Source of the DNA: Hyphomicrobiales bacterium
GTDB taxonomy: Bacteria > Pseudomonadota > Alphaproteobacteria > Rhizobiales > Rhizobiaceae
Direction of reading: 5' to 3'
Assembly: GCA_900469625.1 (NCBI GenBank)
Contig: UBXV01000016.1
Location: forward strand, 1-64,000
Length of the DNA stretch: 64,000 nucleotides
Positions 18,241 to 26,911 of this stretch are shown piece after piece; within the stretch, counting starts at the first letter, position 1; every line of letters starts with the position of its first letter. Under the pieces are notes generated by a model. That model searched no databases. It was not told the origin of the DNA and saw nothing but the letters and a program-made list of their open reading frames with translations. The position numbers were made by a program, and so were the translations under genes.

Positions 18241-19097
18241 TCGCCACGCTCTTGGAGCCCTTTACCTACAGCTACATGGTCAACGCCATGTGGGTCAGCG
18301 CCCTGGTCGGCGCCGTCTGCGCCTTCCTTTCGTCCTATCTGATGCTGAAGGGATGGTCGCTGATTGGCGACGCGCTCTCACACTCGATCGTTCCGGGTGT
18401 CGCCGGCGCCTATATGCTCGGCCTGCCCTTCTCGCTCGGCGCCTTCTTTTCCGGCGGGCTTGCGGCCGGCGCCATGCTCTTTCTCAACCAGCGCACCCGG
18501 CTCAAGGAAGACACCATCATCGGGCTGATCTTCACCTCGTTCTTCGGTCTCGGCCTGTTCATGGTGTCGCTGTCGCCGACCTCGGTGAACATCCAGACCA
18601 TCGTACTCGGCAACATCCTCGCGATTACGCCGGCAGATACGCTGCAGCTCGCGCTGATCGGCGTCATCTCGCTGATCATCCTGACGGCCAAGTGGAAGGA
18701 CCTGATGGTCACCTTCTTCGACGAGAGCCATGCGCGCTCGATCGGCATTCCGACGACATTCCTGAAGATCCTGTTCTTCACGCTGCTGTCGGCGTGTACG
18801 GTGGCAGCGCTGCAAACGGTCGGCGCCTTCCTCGTCATCGCCATGGTGGTGACACCGGGGGCGACGGCCTACCTGCTCACCGACCGTTTCCCGCGGCTGA
18901 TCGTCATCAGCGTCACGATCGGCGCGCTCACCAGTTTCTTCGGCGCCTATTTCAGCTACTTCCTCGACGGCGCCACCGGCGGCATCATCATCGTGCTGCA
19001 GACGCTGATCTTTCTTGTCGCCTTCGTCTTCGCGCCGAAACATGGACTGCTGGCGGCCCGCCGGCGCAGCGCCGAAGCCCTGGAGGCCGCGCCATGA
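18237..19097 (+). CDS. sitC: Manganese/iron ABC transporter permease 1
   Basis: A 286-residue integral membrane permease of the ABC-3 family (ZnuB/MntB type) with about eight helices. [20 protein letters not shown] is the conserved loop of this family and [18 protein letters not shown] lies near the end. Both ends overlap neighbours by four bases (sitB and sitD). Half of a heteromeric pore with sitD. Confidence 0.92.
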   Translation: MIATLLEPFTYSYMVNAMWVSALVGAVCAFLSSYLMLKGWSLIGDALSHSIVPGVAGAYMLGLPFSLGAFFSGGLAAGAMLFLNQRTRLKEDTIIGLIFTSFFGLGLFMVSLSPTSVNIQTIVLGNILAITPADTLQLALIGVISLIILTAKWKDLMVTFFDESHARSIGIPTTFLKILFFTLLSACTVAALQTVGAFLVIAMVVTPGATAYLLTDRFPRLIVISVTIGALTSFFGAYFSYFLDGATGGIIIVLQTLIFLVAFVFAPKHGLLAARRRSAEALEAAP

Positions 19098-19945
19098 TTT
19101 CGCTCGACCTTCTGCTCGCCGTCTTCGAGTTCGAGTTCATGCGCAACGCGCTGCTGATCTCGGTGCTGGTGGCAATCCCGACCGCCCTGCTCTCCTGCTT
19201 CCTCGTGCTGAAAGGCTGGTCGCTGATGGGCGACGCCATTTCGCATGCGGTCTTTCCCGGCGTCGTCATCTCCTACATCGTCGGCCTGCCGCTTGCCGTC
19301 GGCGCCTTTGCCGCCGGCATGTCCTGTGCACTCCTGACGGGGTATCTGAAGGAAAACAGCCGCATCAAGCAGGACACCGTGATGGGCGTGGTCTTTTCCG
19401 GCATGTTCGGCTTCGGCCTGGTGCTCTACACCAAGATCCGCAGCGACGTGCATCTCGACCACATCCTCTTCGGCGATATGCTCGGTATCGGCTGGCCCGA
19501 TATCATCGAGACCGGCCTGATCGCGCTGGTGGCAACCGTGATCCTCGCTTTGAAATGGCGGGATTTCCTGCTGCACGCCTTCGATCCGGCCCAGGCCAAG
19601 GCCGTCGGCCTGCGCGTCAACTGGCTGCACTATGGGCTCTTGGCGATCCTGTCGCTGACCATCGTCGGCGCGCTGAAGGCTGTCGGCCTGATCCTCGCCA
19701 TCGCCATGCTGATCGCGCCGGGCGCCATCGCGTTCCTGATCACCCGCACCATGGGCAGCATGCTCATCGTCGCCGTGGTGGTCGCGACCGTCGCCTCGTT
19801 TACGGGCGTCTATCTCTCGTTCTTCATCGACAGCGCCCCGGCGCCGACCATCGTGCTGCTGATGACCGTGATCTTCCTCGCCGCCTTCCTCTGGTCGTCC
19901 TTCCGGGCAGCCCGCATCGAGGCGCAGAGGACGACGGTCGAATGA
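19094..19945 (+). CDS. sitD: Manganese/iron ABC transporter permease 2
   Basis: A 283-residue ABC-3 permease homologous to sitC, with the parallel motifs LVLKGWSLMGDAISHAVFPG and GLILAIAMLIAPGAIAFL. The ATG at 19094 overlaps the sitC stop by four bases; an in-frame extension to 18290 would cover sitC and is rejected. Last gene of the operon, followed at once by a strong hairpin. Confidence 0.92.
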   Translation: MISLDLLLAVFEFEFMRNALLISVLVAIPTALLSCFLVLKGWSLMGDAISHAVFPGVVISYIVGLPLAVGAFAAGMSCALLTGYLKENSRIKQDTVMGVVFSGMFGFGLVLYTKIRSDVHLDHILFGDMLGIGWPDIIETGLIALVATVILALKWRDFLLHAFDPAQAKAVGLRVNWLHYGLLAILSLTIVGALKAVGLILAIAMLIAPGAIAFLITRTMGSMLIVAVVVATVASFTGVYLSFFIDSAPAPTIVLLMTVIFLAAFLWSSFRAARIEAQRTTVE

Positions 19946-19947
19946 AT

Positions 19948-19980
19948 TCGAGGCTCCCTTCCGCGGGAAGGGAGCCTCGA
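19948..19980. terminator. Perfect 15-bp hairpin between sitD and the atpB-like gene
   Basis: TCGAGGCTCCCTTCC (19948-19962) pairs perfectly with GGAAGGGAGCCTCGA (19966-19980) around a GCG loop. It sits 2 bp past sitD and 10 bp past the stop of the convergent atpB-like gene. No long T-run on either side, but position and strength suggest a shared terminator. Confidence 0.65.
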
Positions 19981-19990
19981 CACTGTCACC

Positions 19991-20740
19991 TCAATGGCTC
20001 GGATGCAGCGCGTCGTTGAGATACATGCAGGTCAGCATGGTGAAGATATAGGCCTGGATGACCGACATCAGCAGTTCGAGACCCGTCAGCGCCACGGTCA
20101 TCATCAAGGGCATGACAGCACCGAGCATGCCGAGCGCGCCGAAGCCGCTGAGGCTGACGACGAAGCCGGCAAACACCTTCAAGGTGATATGGCCGGCGAG
20201 CATCACGGCGAAAAGACGAACGGAGTGGCTGACCGGGCGCGACAGGTAGGAAACGACCTCGATCGGGATGATGATCGGCGCCAGCACCAACGGCACGCCC
20301 GACGGCATGAACAGCCGCAAGAAGCCGAACCCGTGCTTGACCAGGCCGTAGATGGTCACGGTCAGGAACACCAGCAGCGCCAGCGCGAAAGTCACGGCGA
20401 TATGGCTCGTCACCGTGAAGGCATAGGGGAACATGCCGATCAGGTTGGCGACCAGGATGAACATGAACAGCGAGAACACCAGCGGGAAGAAGCGCATGCC
20501 GTGCTCGCCGGCATTTTCCCGCAAGGTCTTCGACACGAACTCGTAGAGAATTTCGGCCGCCGACTGTGCCCGGTTCGGCACCAGGCCACGCCTGCGCGTC
20601 GACAAGATCAGGAAAAGGCTGGCGATCGCCACCGTCGCGATCATGAAGACCGACGAATTGGTGAAGCTGATATCGTGTCCGCCGACCTCGGCGATGTGGA
20701 AGAGCGACTTGATCTCGAATTGTTCGATGGGTCCGGCCAT
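19991..20740 (-). CDS. atpB: Orphan ATP synthase F0 subunit a (AtpB-like)
   Basis: A 249-residue membrane protein that is clearly F0 subunit a: [23 protein letters not shown], the helix containing the essential Arg (Arg175 in [13 protein letters not shown]) and [22 protein letters not shown] near the C-terminus. Subunit a forms the proton half-channels. It is alone: atpI, atpE and atpF do not flank it, although rhizobial F0 genes normally form a cluster. The residue four after the Arg is Val179 where family members have Asn. The second of two adjacent ATGs (20740) has GAGG at the best spacing. Probably a paralogue of the true atpB elsewhere; that cannot be confirmed here. Confidence 0.85.
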   Translation of the reverse strand: MAGPIEQFEIKSLFHIAEVGGHDISFTNSSVFMIATVAIASLFLILSTRRRGLVPNRAQSAAEILYEFVSKTLRENAGEHGMRFFPLVFSLFMFILVANLIGMFPYAFTVTSHIAVTFALALLVFLTVTIYGLVKHGFGFLRLFMPSGVPLVLAPIIIPIEVVSYLSRPVSHSVRLFAVMLAGHITLKVFAGFVVSLSGFGALGMLGAVMPLMMTVALTGLELLMSVIQAYIFTMLTCMYLNDALHPSH

Positions 20741-21103
20741 CATGAACCTCGTGCGTTGGCAACGGAGCAACCACGGCGCGCCTGCGGCGGCCGCGGGCGC
20801 ATCACTTTGTGGGAGAAACGGGCGAAAGCCGCGCTCGCGACGGGACGCGCTGGCGCCCGAGGCAAAACGGCTCTGTCAGGAAAAGATAGCGCACGCGGGC
20901 GTGCCGCAGGCCTGGATGCTGCATGATGCGATCGACTCCATTATCTCACGGATCGAGATAGTGGGGCCGTCCCCAGGCGAAGCATCGACGCGGGTCGTCC
21001 CGCGTGCGCCTGACCTAGAGATAATTTCTGTTGCGGTCAAGCCGACAGGCACCCGCAGCGTGGGCTGCAGCCTCGCAAGCTTGCTCATCCCGCCGGCCGA
21101 GGT
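20741..21103. other. Intergenic region upstream of the orphan atpB
   Basis: 363 bp without a convincing gene. It contains a dyad, CCATTATCTC (20938-20947) with GAGATAGTGG (20955-20964), one mismatch; a short hairpin TGGGG/CCCCA at 20962-20975; another GAGATAAT at 21018-21025; and a possible minus-strand promoter TTGACC (21035-21040) - 17 bp - TAGGTC (21012-21017). No atpI remnant was seen. Confidence 0.4.
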
Positions 21104-22009
21104 TCAGCCAAAATCCCTGTGATCGCCCAACACCTCTTCGATGACGCGGCGGCTCTTGTCGGCTTCCGCCGCGTTCGTGCCAGGGAGGCCGGCAGAGACA
21201 ATCAGCGCCTTCCACAGGGCCCAGCCGCGACCGCGCGCCCAGGTGCCGGCATCGAGCGCGACGCCGGCGCGAAACGCCTCCCGGCTTTCCCCACGAAACA
21301 GCGTCCAGGCGATGGCGAGGTCACAGGCGGGATCGCCAATGCCGCACGTGCCGAAATCGATGACGGCACCGAGGCGGCCCTCTTCCACCAGCAGATTGCC
21401 CCAACTGATATCGCCATGGAACCAGATCGGCGCGCCCTGCCATGTCGCAGAAAGCGCCGCCTCCCAGACATCAACAGCCGCTTGCGTGTCAATCCGCCCC
21501 TCAAGCGCCGTCAGCGCCCGGCGCGTCTCAGCGTCATAGTGGGCAGGCGGCCCGCCGCGAAAGAAATTGTGCGACCCCGGCAGCGGACCACCACTTGGAT
21601 CCACGTGCCTCAGGGCGACGAGAAACCGAGCAAGATCCTCGGCAAAAACCTTGAGATCACCGATGCGCTCGTCCGCTGCCGTCTCTCCCCGCAGCCAGCG
21701 ATAGACCGACCATGGCCATGAGTAGCCCTCGCCGGGCACGCCCTTTGCAACCGGCACCGGGATCGGCAACGGCAAATGCGGGGCAAGCTTCGGCAGAAAG
21801 ACCTGCTCCTTTTCCACCTGCAGCGCATAGGACGCAGCGCTCGGCAGCCGCACGATCATGTCCTCACCGAGATGAAAGGTCCTGTTGTCCCAGCCGCCTG
21901 GCAGCAAAGGCTTGATGTCGAGCCCCGTCCATTGCGGAAACTGCGCGGCGATCAGGCGCCGAACCAGCGCCGCATCGATGGTGGGTGTGGTCGTCGATCG
22001 GTCGAACAT
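21104..22009 (-). CDS. Aminoglycoside phosphotransferase (APH) family kinase
   Basis: A 301-residue protein-kinase-like small-molecule phosphotransferase. The catalytic Brenner motif FHGDISWGNLL and the metal-binding IDFG motif (GAVIDFGTCGIGDPACDL) are intact, and the N-lobe has LLPGGWDNRTF. The family includes antibiotic kinases but also many metabolic kinases, so resistance should not be assumed. The ATG at 22009 is the sensible start because extension to 22234 would overlap the next gene. Monocistronic or weakly linked to its neighbours. Confidence 0.8.
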   Translation of the reverse strand: MFDRSTTTPTIDAALVRRLIAAQFPQWTGLDIKPLLPGGWDNRTFHLGEDMIVRLPSAASYALQVEKEQVFLPKLAPHLPLPIPVPVAKGVPGEGYSWPWSVYRWLRGETAADERIGDLKVFAEDLARFLVALRHVDPSGGPLPGSHNFFRGGPPAHYDAETRRALTALEGRIDTQAAVDVWEAALSATWQGAPIWFHGDISWGNLLVEEGRLGAVIDFGTCGIGDPACDLAIAWTLFRGESREAFRAGVALDAGTWARGRGWALWKALIVSAGLPGTNAAEADKSRRVIEEVLGDHRDFG

Positions 22010-22098
22010 GTGCGAACAAGCGCCTCGCCAAAGTCGGGACGCCTGTTTTAGCCGATCGTCGTGCGATCGCAATGTGCCGGCCTGAGGCGCAAGACGAC

Positions 22099-23223
22099 CT
22101 AGCCGATCCGCGTCGCCTTCAGCCTGTCTTCGTCGAGCGCGACGCCGAGCCCGGGAGCCTCGCCGAGCTCGAGCCAGCCGCCTGCATGGCGCAACGGCGC
22201 CATCATCGGATAATCGCGACGCATCTCGCTCCATTCGGGATTGTCGTAGGGATATTCGAGAAACGGCGCGTCGCCGACACCGGCGGTCAGATGGGCGTTG
22301 GCGAGCACGCCGATGCCGTTTGTCCAGGAATGCGGCGTCATCATCACGCCGGCCTCGCGCGCCTGGAAGGCGAGGCGCCGGCAGCCGGTGATGCCGCCGA
22401 CGAGCGCCACATCAGGCTGGATGACGTCGAAAGCGCGATCCTCGATGATATCGCGAAACTCGTAGAGCTCGCGGGTCATCTCACCACCGGCGATACGCAG
22501 CGACGTCGCGTCCGAAAGCCGCCGCATGCCCTTGCGGTCCGAGCGGTGCAGCGGCTCCTCCATCCAGTAGATGCCGAGCTTCTCCAGCTCGCGCGCAACC
22601 GTCAACGCATCCTTGAAGGTCCAGGAGAGCGTCGTGTCCCAGGGCATCCGCCAACCCTGGTTGCAGTCGACCATCAGCTCCAGCCGGTCGCCGACACGCG
22701 CGCGGATCGCTTCGAGCGCCCGCACGTCGTCGCGCCAGGTGCCACGACCACCGGCCGACGATGAGAAGCGCACCTTCATCGCCGGAAAACCTTCGTCGAC
22801 ATAGCTTTCGGCTTGAGCCGCCATGGCACCGGGGTCGCGCAGCACGCCCGACGACGCATAAAGGCGGACCCGATCGGACCTGCCGCCGAGCAGCCGCCAA
22901 ACCGGCTCACCCGTCACCTTCCCCGCGAGATCCCACAGCGCGAGATCCATCGGCCAGCAGCGGCCATAGTGGAAGTTGATGTGCGAGAGCACCTCGTAAT
23001 GGCGTTCGAGCTGACGGGGATCCGTGCCGACGAACAGGTCCTCGTGGCCCTCGAACCCCTTCATCAGGTCGCCGGAGCCGATGCCCTCGCGACCCTCGTC
23101 GTCCCTGACGCGCACGATGGTGGCATCGAACTGCCGGCGCGGTCGACCGTCCCAGCTCGCCTTGAACGGCGGATCGAGCGGCAGGCGATGGTGGCTGATC
23201 TCGATGGAAACGATCTTGCTCAT
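22099..23223 (-). CDS. Mandelate racemase/muconate lactonizing enzyme family (acid-sugar dehydratase-like)
   Basis: A 374-residue enolase-superfamily enzyme, probably Mg-dependent. Visible ligands and catalytic residues: Lys in FPAMKVRFSS, Asp in LMVDCNQGW, Glu in WMEEPL, Glu in IAGGEM, Asp in VIQPDVALVGG and His in MTPHSWTNGIG, which is the His/Asp dyad of the mandelate racemase subgroup. The usual second Lys of KxK is Arg here. Substrate is probably a sugar acid; the exact one cannot be read. Third gene of a probable operon with an aldehyde dehydrogenase and an alcohol dehydrogenase. Confidence 0.8.
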   Translation of the reverse strand: MSKIVSIEISHHRLPLDPPFKASWDGRPRRQFDATIVRVRDDEGREGIGSGDLMKGFEGHEDLFVGTDPRQLERHYEVLSHINFHYGRCWPMDLALWDLAGKVTGEPVWRLLGGRSDRVRLYASSGVLRDPGAMAAQAESYVDEGFPAMKVRFSSSAGGRGTWRDDVRALEAIRARVGDRLELMVDCNQGWRMPWDTTLSWTFKDALTVARELEKLGIYWMEEPLHRSDRKGMRRLSDATSLRIAGGEMTRELYEFRDIIEDRAFDVIQPDVALVGGITGCRRLAFQAREAGVMMTPHSWTNGIGVLANAHLTAGVGDAPFLEYPYDNPEWSEMRRDYPMMAPLRHAGGWLELGEAPGLGVALDEDRLKATRIG

Positions 23224-23241
23224 GGTCCCTCCCCCGAAGGC

Positions 23242-24741
23242 TCAGCCGAACTGCTGCCAGATGGTCTTGTAGTCGCAATATTTGTCGATCGCATGCACGG
23301 AGCGGTCGCGGCCGAAGCCCGACTGCTTGAAGCCGCCGAAGGGTGTGGCGAAATTCGACATGTCGTAGGTGTTGATCCAGACGGTGCCGGCATGGATCGC
23401 CTCCGAAAACCGGTGTGCCCGGTCCATATCCCGGGTGAAGACGGCGCCGGCCAGTCCGTAGATCGTGTCGTTGGCGATCGCCAGCGCCTCCTCCTCCGTA
23501 TCGAAGGCGATGGCTGCTAGCACCGGGCCGAAGATTTCCTGCCGCGCCAGCCTCATGTCGTTGGTCATGTCGACGAACACGCCGGGCGAGACATAGTAGC
23601 CGCCGCTCTCGGCCATCACCCGCTCGGCCCCGAAGGCACGGCGTGCGCCCTCCTTCTCGCCGCTCGCGATCAACGACAGCACCTTTTCCAGATGCGCCTC
23701 CTCGATCAACGCGCCGATCTGGGCTGCCGGGTCGAGCGGATGCCCGAGCGCGATGTCGCTCTTCGTCACCGCCTCGATCTTCCTGATCAGCGCATCCTGG
23801 ACGGACCGCTGCACGATCAGCCGGGTCGAGGCGTGGCAGGTCTCGCCGGAATTGTAGAAGCAGCCCCAGGCGACGGCGGATGCGGCAGCATCGAGGTCGG
23901 CATCTTCGAAGACCACCAGCGGCGACTTGCCGCCGAGCTCCAGCGCCACCCGCTTGACGTTCGACTGCGCCGCATAACCCATGATCAGCTTGCCGACCTC
24001 GGTCGAGCCGGTAAAGGCGATCATGTCGACATCCATATGCAAAGCCAGCGGCTTGCCGGTCTCCTCGCCATAGCCGGTCACGACGTTGAAGACGCCTTCG
24101 GGCAGGCCTGCCTCGACGGCGAGGCTTGCAAGGCGGATCGCGGTCAGCGACGATTGCTCGGCCGGTTTCAGCACGACGGAATTGCCGGCCGCGATCGCCG
24201 GCCCGAGTTTCCAGGCGTCGATGATCATCGGGTAGTTCCAGGGTGTGATCACGCCGATGACGCCGAGCGGCACCTTGCGAACCAACGCCCGGGCATTCGG
24301 CCCGGTGGGGGCGATCTCGTCATAGAGCTTGTCGATCATCTCGCCGTAGAACTGGATGCCGTCGGCGCAGAGCCGGACGTCGACATTGAGCGACGCCATG
24401 ATCGGCTTGCCGACATCGAGCGTTTCGAGCATGGCGAGTTCCTCGCCGTGGGCGCGGATCAGATCGGCCCATTTGAGCATGATCTTCTTTTTCTCGAGCG
24501 GATCTTGTCGGCGCCAGACGCCGCTTTCGAAGGCGGCCCGCCCGCTCCTGACCGCCGCATCGATATCGGCAGCGCCACCGCGCGCGATCGTCGGACCCTC
24601 TCTGCCATCCATCGGACGGGCGCGCGTGAACGTTTCGCCGGAGATGCTGGCGCGATGTTTGCCGTCGACGAAGTGCCTTCCCTCCAGCGTGAGTGCCGAC
24701 AGGACATTTTCCCAATAGTCGCGACTATAGGCCTTGCTCAT
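23242..24741 (-). CDS. NAD(P)-dependent aldehyde dehydrogenase
   Basis: A 499-residue ALDH-superfamily enzyme that oxidises an aldehyde to its acid. The catalytic Cys is in NSGETCHAS, the general-base Glu in ALELGGKSP, the oxyanion Asn in TPWNYP, and the cofactor loop is FTGSTEVGK. Sequence style is that of betaine/gamma-glutamyl-aminobutyraldehyde dehydrogenases, so substrate is open. The ATG at 24741 is preferred over an in-frame start at 24813 because the extra 24 residues are unconserved-looking and Arg-rich. 16 bp after the Fe-ADH gene and 18 bp before the enolase-family gene. Confidence 0.85.
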   Translation of the reverse strand: MSKAYSRDYWENVLSALTLEGRHFVDGKHRASISGETFTRARPMDGREGPTIARGGAADIDAAVRSGRAAFESGVWRRQDPLEKKKIMLKWADLIRAHGEELAMLETLDVGKPIMASLNVDVRLCADGIQFYGEMIDKLYDEIAPTGPNARALVRKVPLGVIGVITPWNYPMIIDAWKLGPAIAAGNSVVLKPAEQSSLTAIRLASLAVEAGLPEGVFNVVTGYGEETGKPLALHMDVDMIAFTGSTEVGKLIMGYAAQSNVKRVALELGGKSPLVVFEDADLDAAASAVAWGCFYNSGETCHASTRLIVQRSVQDALIRKIEAVTKSDIALGHPLDPAAQIGALIEEAHLEKVLSLIASGEKEGARRAFGAERVMAESGGYYVSPGVFVDMTNDMRLARQEIFGPVLAAIAFDTEEEALAIANDTIYGLAGAVFTRDMDRAHRFSEAIHAGTVWINTYDMSNFATPFGGFKQSGFGRDRSVHAIDKYCDYKTIWQQFG

Positions 24742-24757
24742 CCGTTTCGCCCTTCGC

Positions 24758-25945
24758 TCACGCCGCCTTCGGCAACGCCATGATCTCTGCTGCAAAGTTA
24801 TCGATATCGGCATCGTCGATCGGGCGGATCGTCGAGCGCCGCATCGGCTGGTTTTCCGGCGCCTTCATTTCCGCTGCGAGATCGGCGGCGCCATAGGCCT
24901 CGAAGGCGACGGGAAGGGCCCTGACGATGCCACAGCGATCCATCAGGCGCGAAACGAAGTCCGGAAGGTCGGCTACCCGGGACAAGCCACAGGCGCGCGC
25001 AGCAGCCTCAAGCTCGGCCGTGTCGGCATCGACGAGCCAGCCGAGCGTCGCCTCAAAACCGAGCGCTGTCGCAAGCCCATGATGAACAGGGGCCAATCCC
25101 GCCAGCGCATGGCTGATGTTGTGGGCAACGGCCGTACCGCAATTGTCGATGGCAATGCCCGCATAACAGGAGCCGAGCAGCACATCGGCGCGGGCCTGGA
25201 GATCATTGGGTTCGCGAACCGCCGTTTCCAGCGACGCGGTCAGCAGGCGCATGGCCTCGTGGGCGTAGAACTGCGCGCCACGGTGGCTGTTGCGGTTCGT
25301 CGCCGCCTCGAAGGCGTGAATGAAGGCGTCGAGCCCGCACCAGGCCGTCAGTTGCGCGGGCAGCGTCGTCGTCAGCACCGGATCGAGCAGCACCAGGTCG
25401 GCCTTGGTTTCCGCGCCCCAGATCCAGAGCTTCTTGCCCTCGGGCCCGGCAAAGATGTTGGTCGCCGACGTCTCGGAACCGGTGCCCGCCGTCGTCGGCA
25501 CCATGATCTTCTTCAAGGGCGCCTTCGGCAATGGATTGGCGGCAAGCGCATAGAACATCGGATCTTCGCCGGACGCGGCGCAGCAGGCGGCAATCTTGGC
25601 GATATCCAGCGCCGAGCCACCGCCAACGCCGATGACGGTATCGGAACCGATGGCCGCTGCGGTGGCTGCCCGCACATGCGCCAGTTTTGGCTCGCCGGCA
25701 AAATCGGAAAAGACGCGGGCTGAGATGCCTTCCTGCTCGAGGCTCTCGACGATGCGGCCAGCAAGGCCGGACCGGGCGAGAAAGCCGTCGATCACCAGCG
25801 TTGCCGTTTTTGCCCCCTGGACTTTCGCGGCCGTGCCGATGGTCGTATGGATATTGTCTGCCAGGCGGATTTCGGGAATGAAGGACGTGGAGAAGGACAA
25901 AGTCGTCTTCCTGTCGCGCGGGATGATCGCTTTACCCTGCATCAC
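24758..25945 (-). CDS. Iron-containing alcohol dehydrogenase (maleylacetate reductase-like)
   Basis: A 395-residue group III alcohol dehydrogenase. NAD-binding GVGGGSALDIAK lies near residue 108, PTTAGTGSE near 150, and metal ligands Asp and His in CGLDAFIHAFE plus His residues in NISHALAG and VHHGLATA are intact. It would reduce or oxidise an alcohol/aldehyde in step with the downstream ALDH. First gene of the probable operon; divergent from a LysR gene 54 bp away. Substrate not identifiable. Confidence 0.83.
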   Translation of the reverse strand: MMQGKAIIPRDRKTTLSFSTSFIPEIRLADNIHTTIGTAAKVQGAKTATLVIDGFLARSGLAGRIVESLEQEGISARVFSDFAGEPKLAHVRAATAAAIGSDTVIGVGGGSALDIAKIAACCAASGEDPMFYALAANPLPKAPLKKIMVPTTAGTGSETSATNIFAGPEGKKLWIWGAETKADLVLLDPVLTTTLPAQLTAWCGLDAFIHAFEAATNRNSHRGAQFYAHEAMRLLTASLETAVREPNDLQARADVLLGSCYAGIAIDNCGTAVAHNISHALAGLAPVHHGLATALGFEATLGWLVDADTAELEAAARACGLSRVADLPDFVSRLMDRCGIVRALPVAFEAYGAADLAAEMKAPENQPMRRSTIRPIDDADIDNFAAEIMALPKAA

Positions 25946-25999
25946 AATCTGATATTTTCAAATCCGCGCAATTTTCGGCCTTTTTGATAACCTGAGATC

Positions 26000-26911
26000 A
26001 TGGAACACCGGCTGCTCGATCGCATACCGCTGGAGGCCTTTCGCGTATTCGACGCCGCCAGTCGGCATATGAATTTTTCCCGTGCCGGTCGGGAGCTCAA
26101 CATCACCCAGGCCGCCGTCAGCCGGCGGATCAAGACGCTTGAGGATCATCTGGGTAGCCCGCTCTTCAGCCGTCGCGGCAAGAACCTCGAACTGACGCCA
26201 CAGGGCGAGAGATTGTTTCAACGCGTGCGGGCCTCGCTTGATTATCTCGAAGAAAGCCTCGAGCCCTTCCGTGGAGCGACCGGCCAAGCGATCTCGATCG
26301 CCGCCAGCGGTTCGGTCTCCCATCTCTGGCTCGGCGCCAGGCTGCGCGAGTTCGGCAAGGAGAACCCGGATATCTCGATCCGGCTCCTGACGTCAGACAG
26401 CCCGTCGGAGCTGGCATCCGAAAACAACGACCTCGTCATTCTCTATTCGACCGGCGATCACCCGCGCTGGCACCTGTCGCCGCTGATGGCGGAGGACCTG
26501 GCACCAGTCGCCTCACCCGACTATCTCGCCTCACGCGGGCTCGCCGCGGAGGCCCTGACGCCGCAGGTGCTCTCGACCCTCGATCTCATCGACTATGATC
26601 GCTTCAATGCCAACTGGGTCTCTTTCCAGCAATGGTTCGAGCGCACCGGGGCTGCCCCACGGGGCACGAAATTGCGACCCCGATACACCTTCTCGACCTA
26701 TGTCATGGCCGTAGACGCCGCCCTGCGCGGCGATGGCGTGGCACTCGGCAGCCTCGGGCTCCTGCGCGAGCATATCGACGACGGACGGTTGCTCGTCCTT
26801 GGCGGCAAGACGCTCGCCACCGGCTATGGCTATTATCTCGGCCTGCCGCGCAACCGACCATCGCGTGACGAGGTGCTGCGCCTGCACGCAGCGCTTGGAA
26901 GATCGACGTGA
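26000..26911 (+). CDS. LysR-family regulator (GcvA-like)
   Basis: A 303-residue LysR regulator. The HTH is AFRVFDAASRHMNFSRAGRELNITQAAVSRRIKTLEDHLG (residues about 11-50 in two parts), followed by an effector domain. The opening and the SPLFSRRGKNLELTPQG segment are typical of the GcvA group. It is divergent from the Fe-ADH/ALDH/enolase-family genes with only a 54-bp gap, so it probably controls them. Confidence 0.87.
   Translation: MEHRLLDRIPLEAFRVFDAASRHMNFSRAGRELNITQAAVSRRIKTLEDHLGSPLFSRRGKNLELTPQGERLFQRVRASLDYLEESLEPFRGATGQAISIAASGSVSHLWLGARLREFGKENPDISIRLLTSDSPSELASENNDLVILYSTGDHPRWHLSPLMAEDLAPVASPDYLASRGLAAEALTPQVLSTLDLIDYDRFNANWVSFQQWFERTGAAPRGTKLRPRYTFSTYVMAVDAALRGDGVALGSLGLLREHIDDGRLLVLGGKTLATGYGYYLGLPRNRPSRDEVLRLHAALGRST

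Noticed and set aside
20876-21215. Small coding frames in the gap upstream of the orphan atpB, possibly an atpI remnant
   Set aside because: The frames lack ribosome sites, hydrophobic helices and any similarity to AtpI.
21104-22009. Antibiotic resistance gene
   Set aside because: The fold is APH-like, but this family is broad in rhizobia, base composition matches its surroundings and no mobile element is near.
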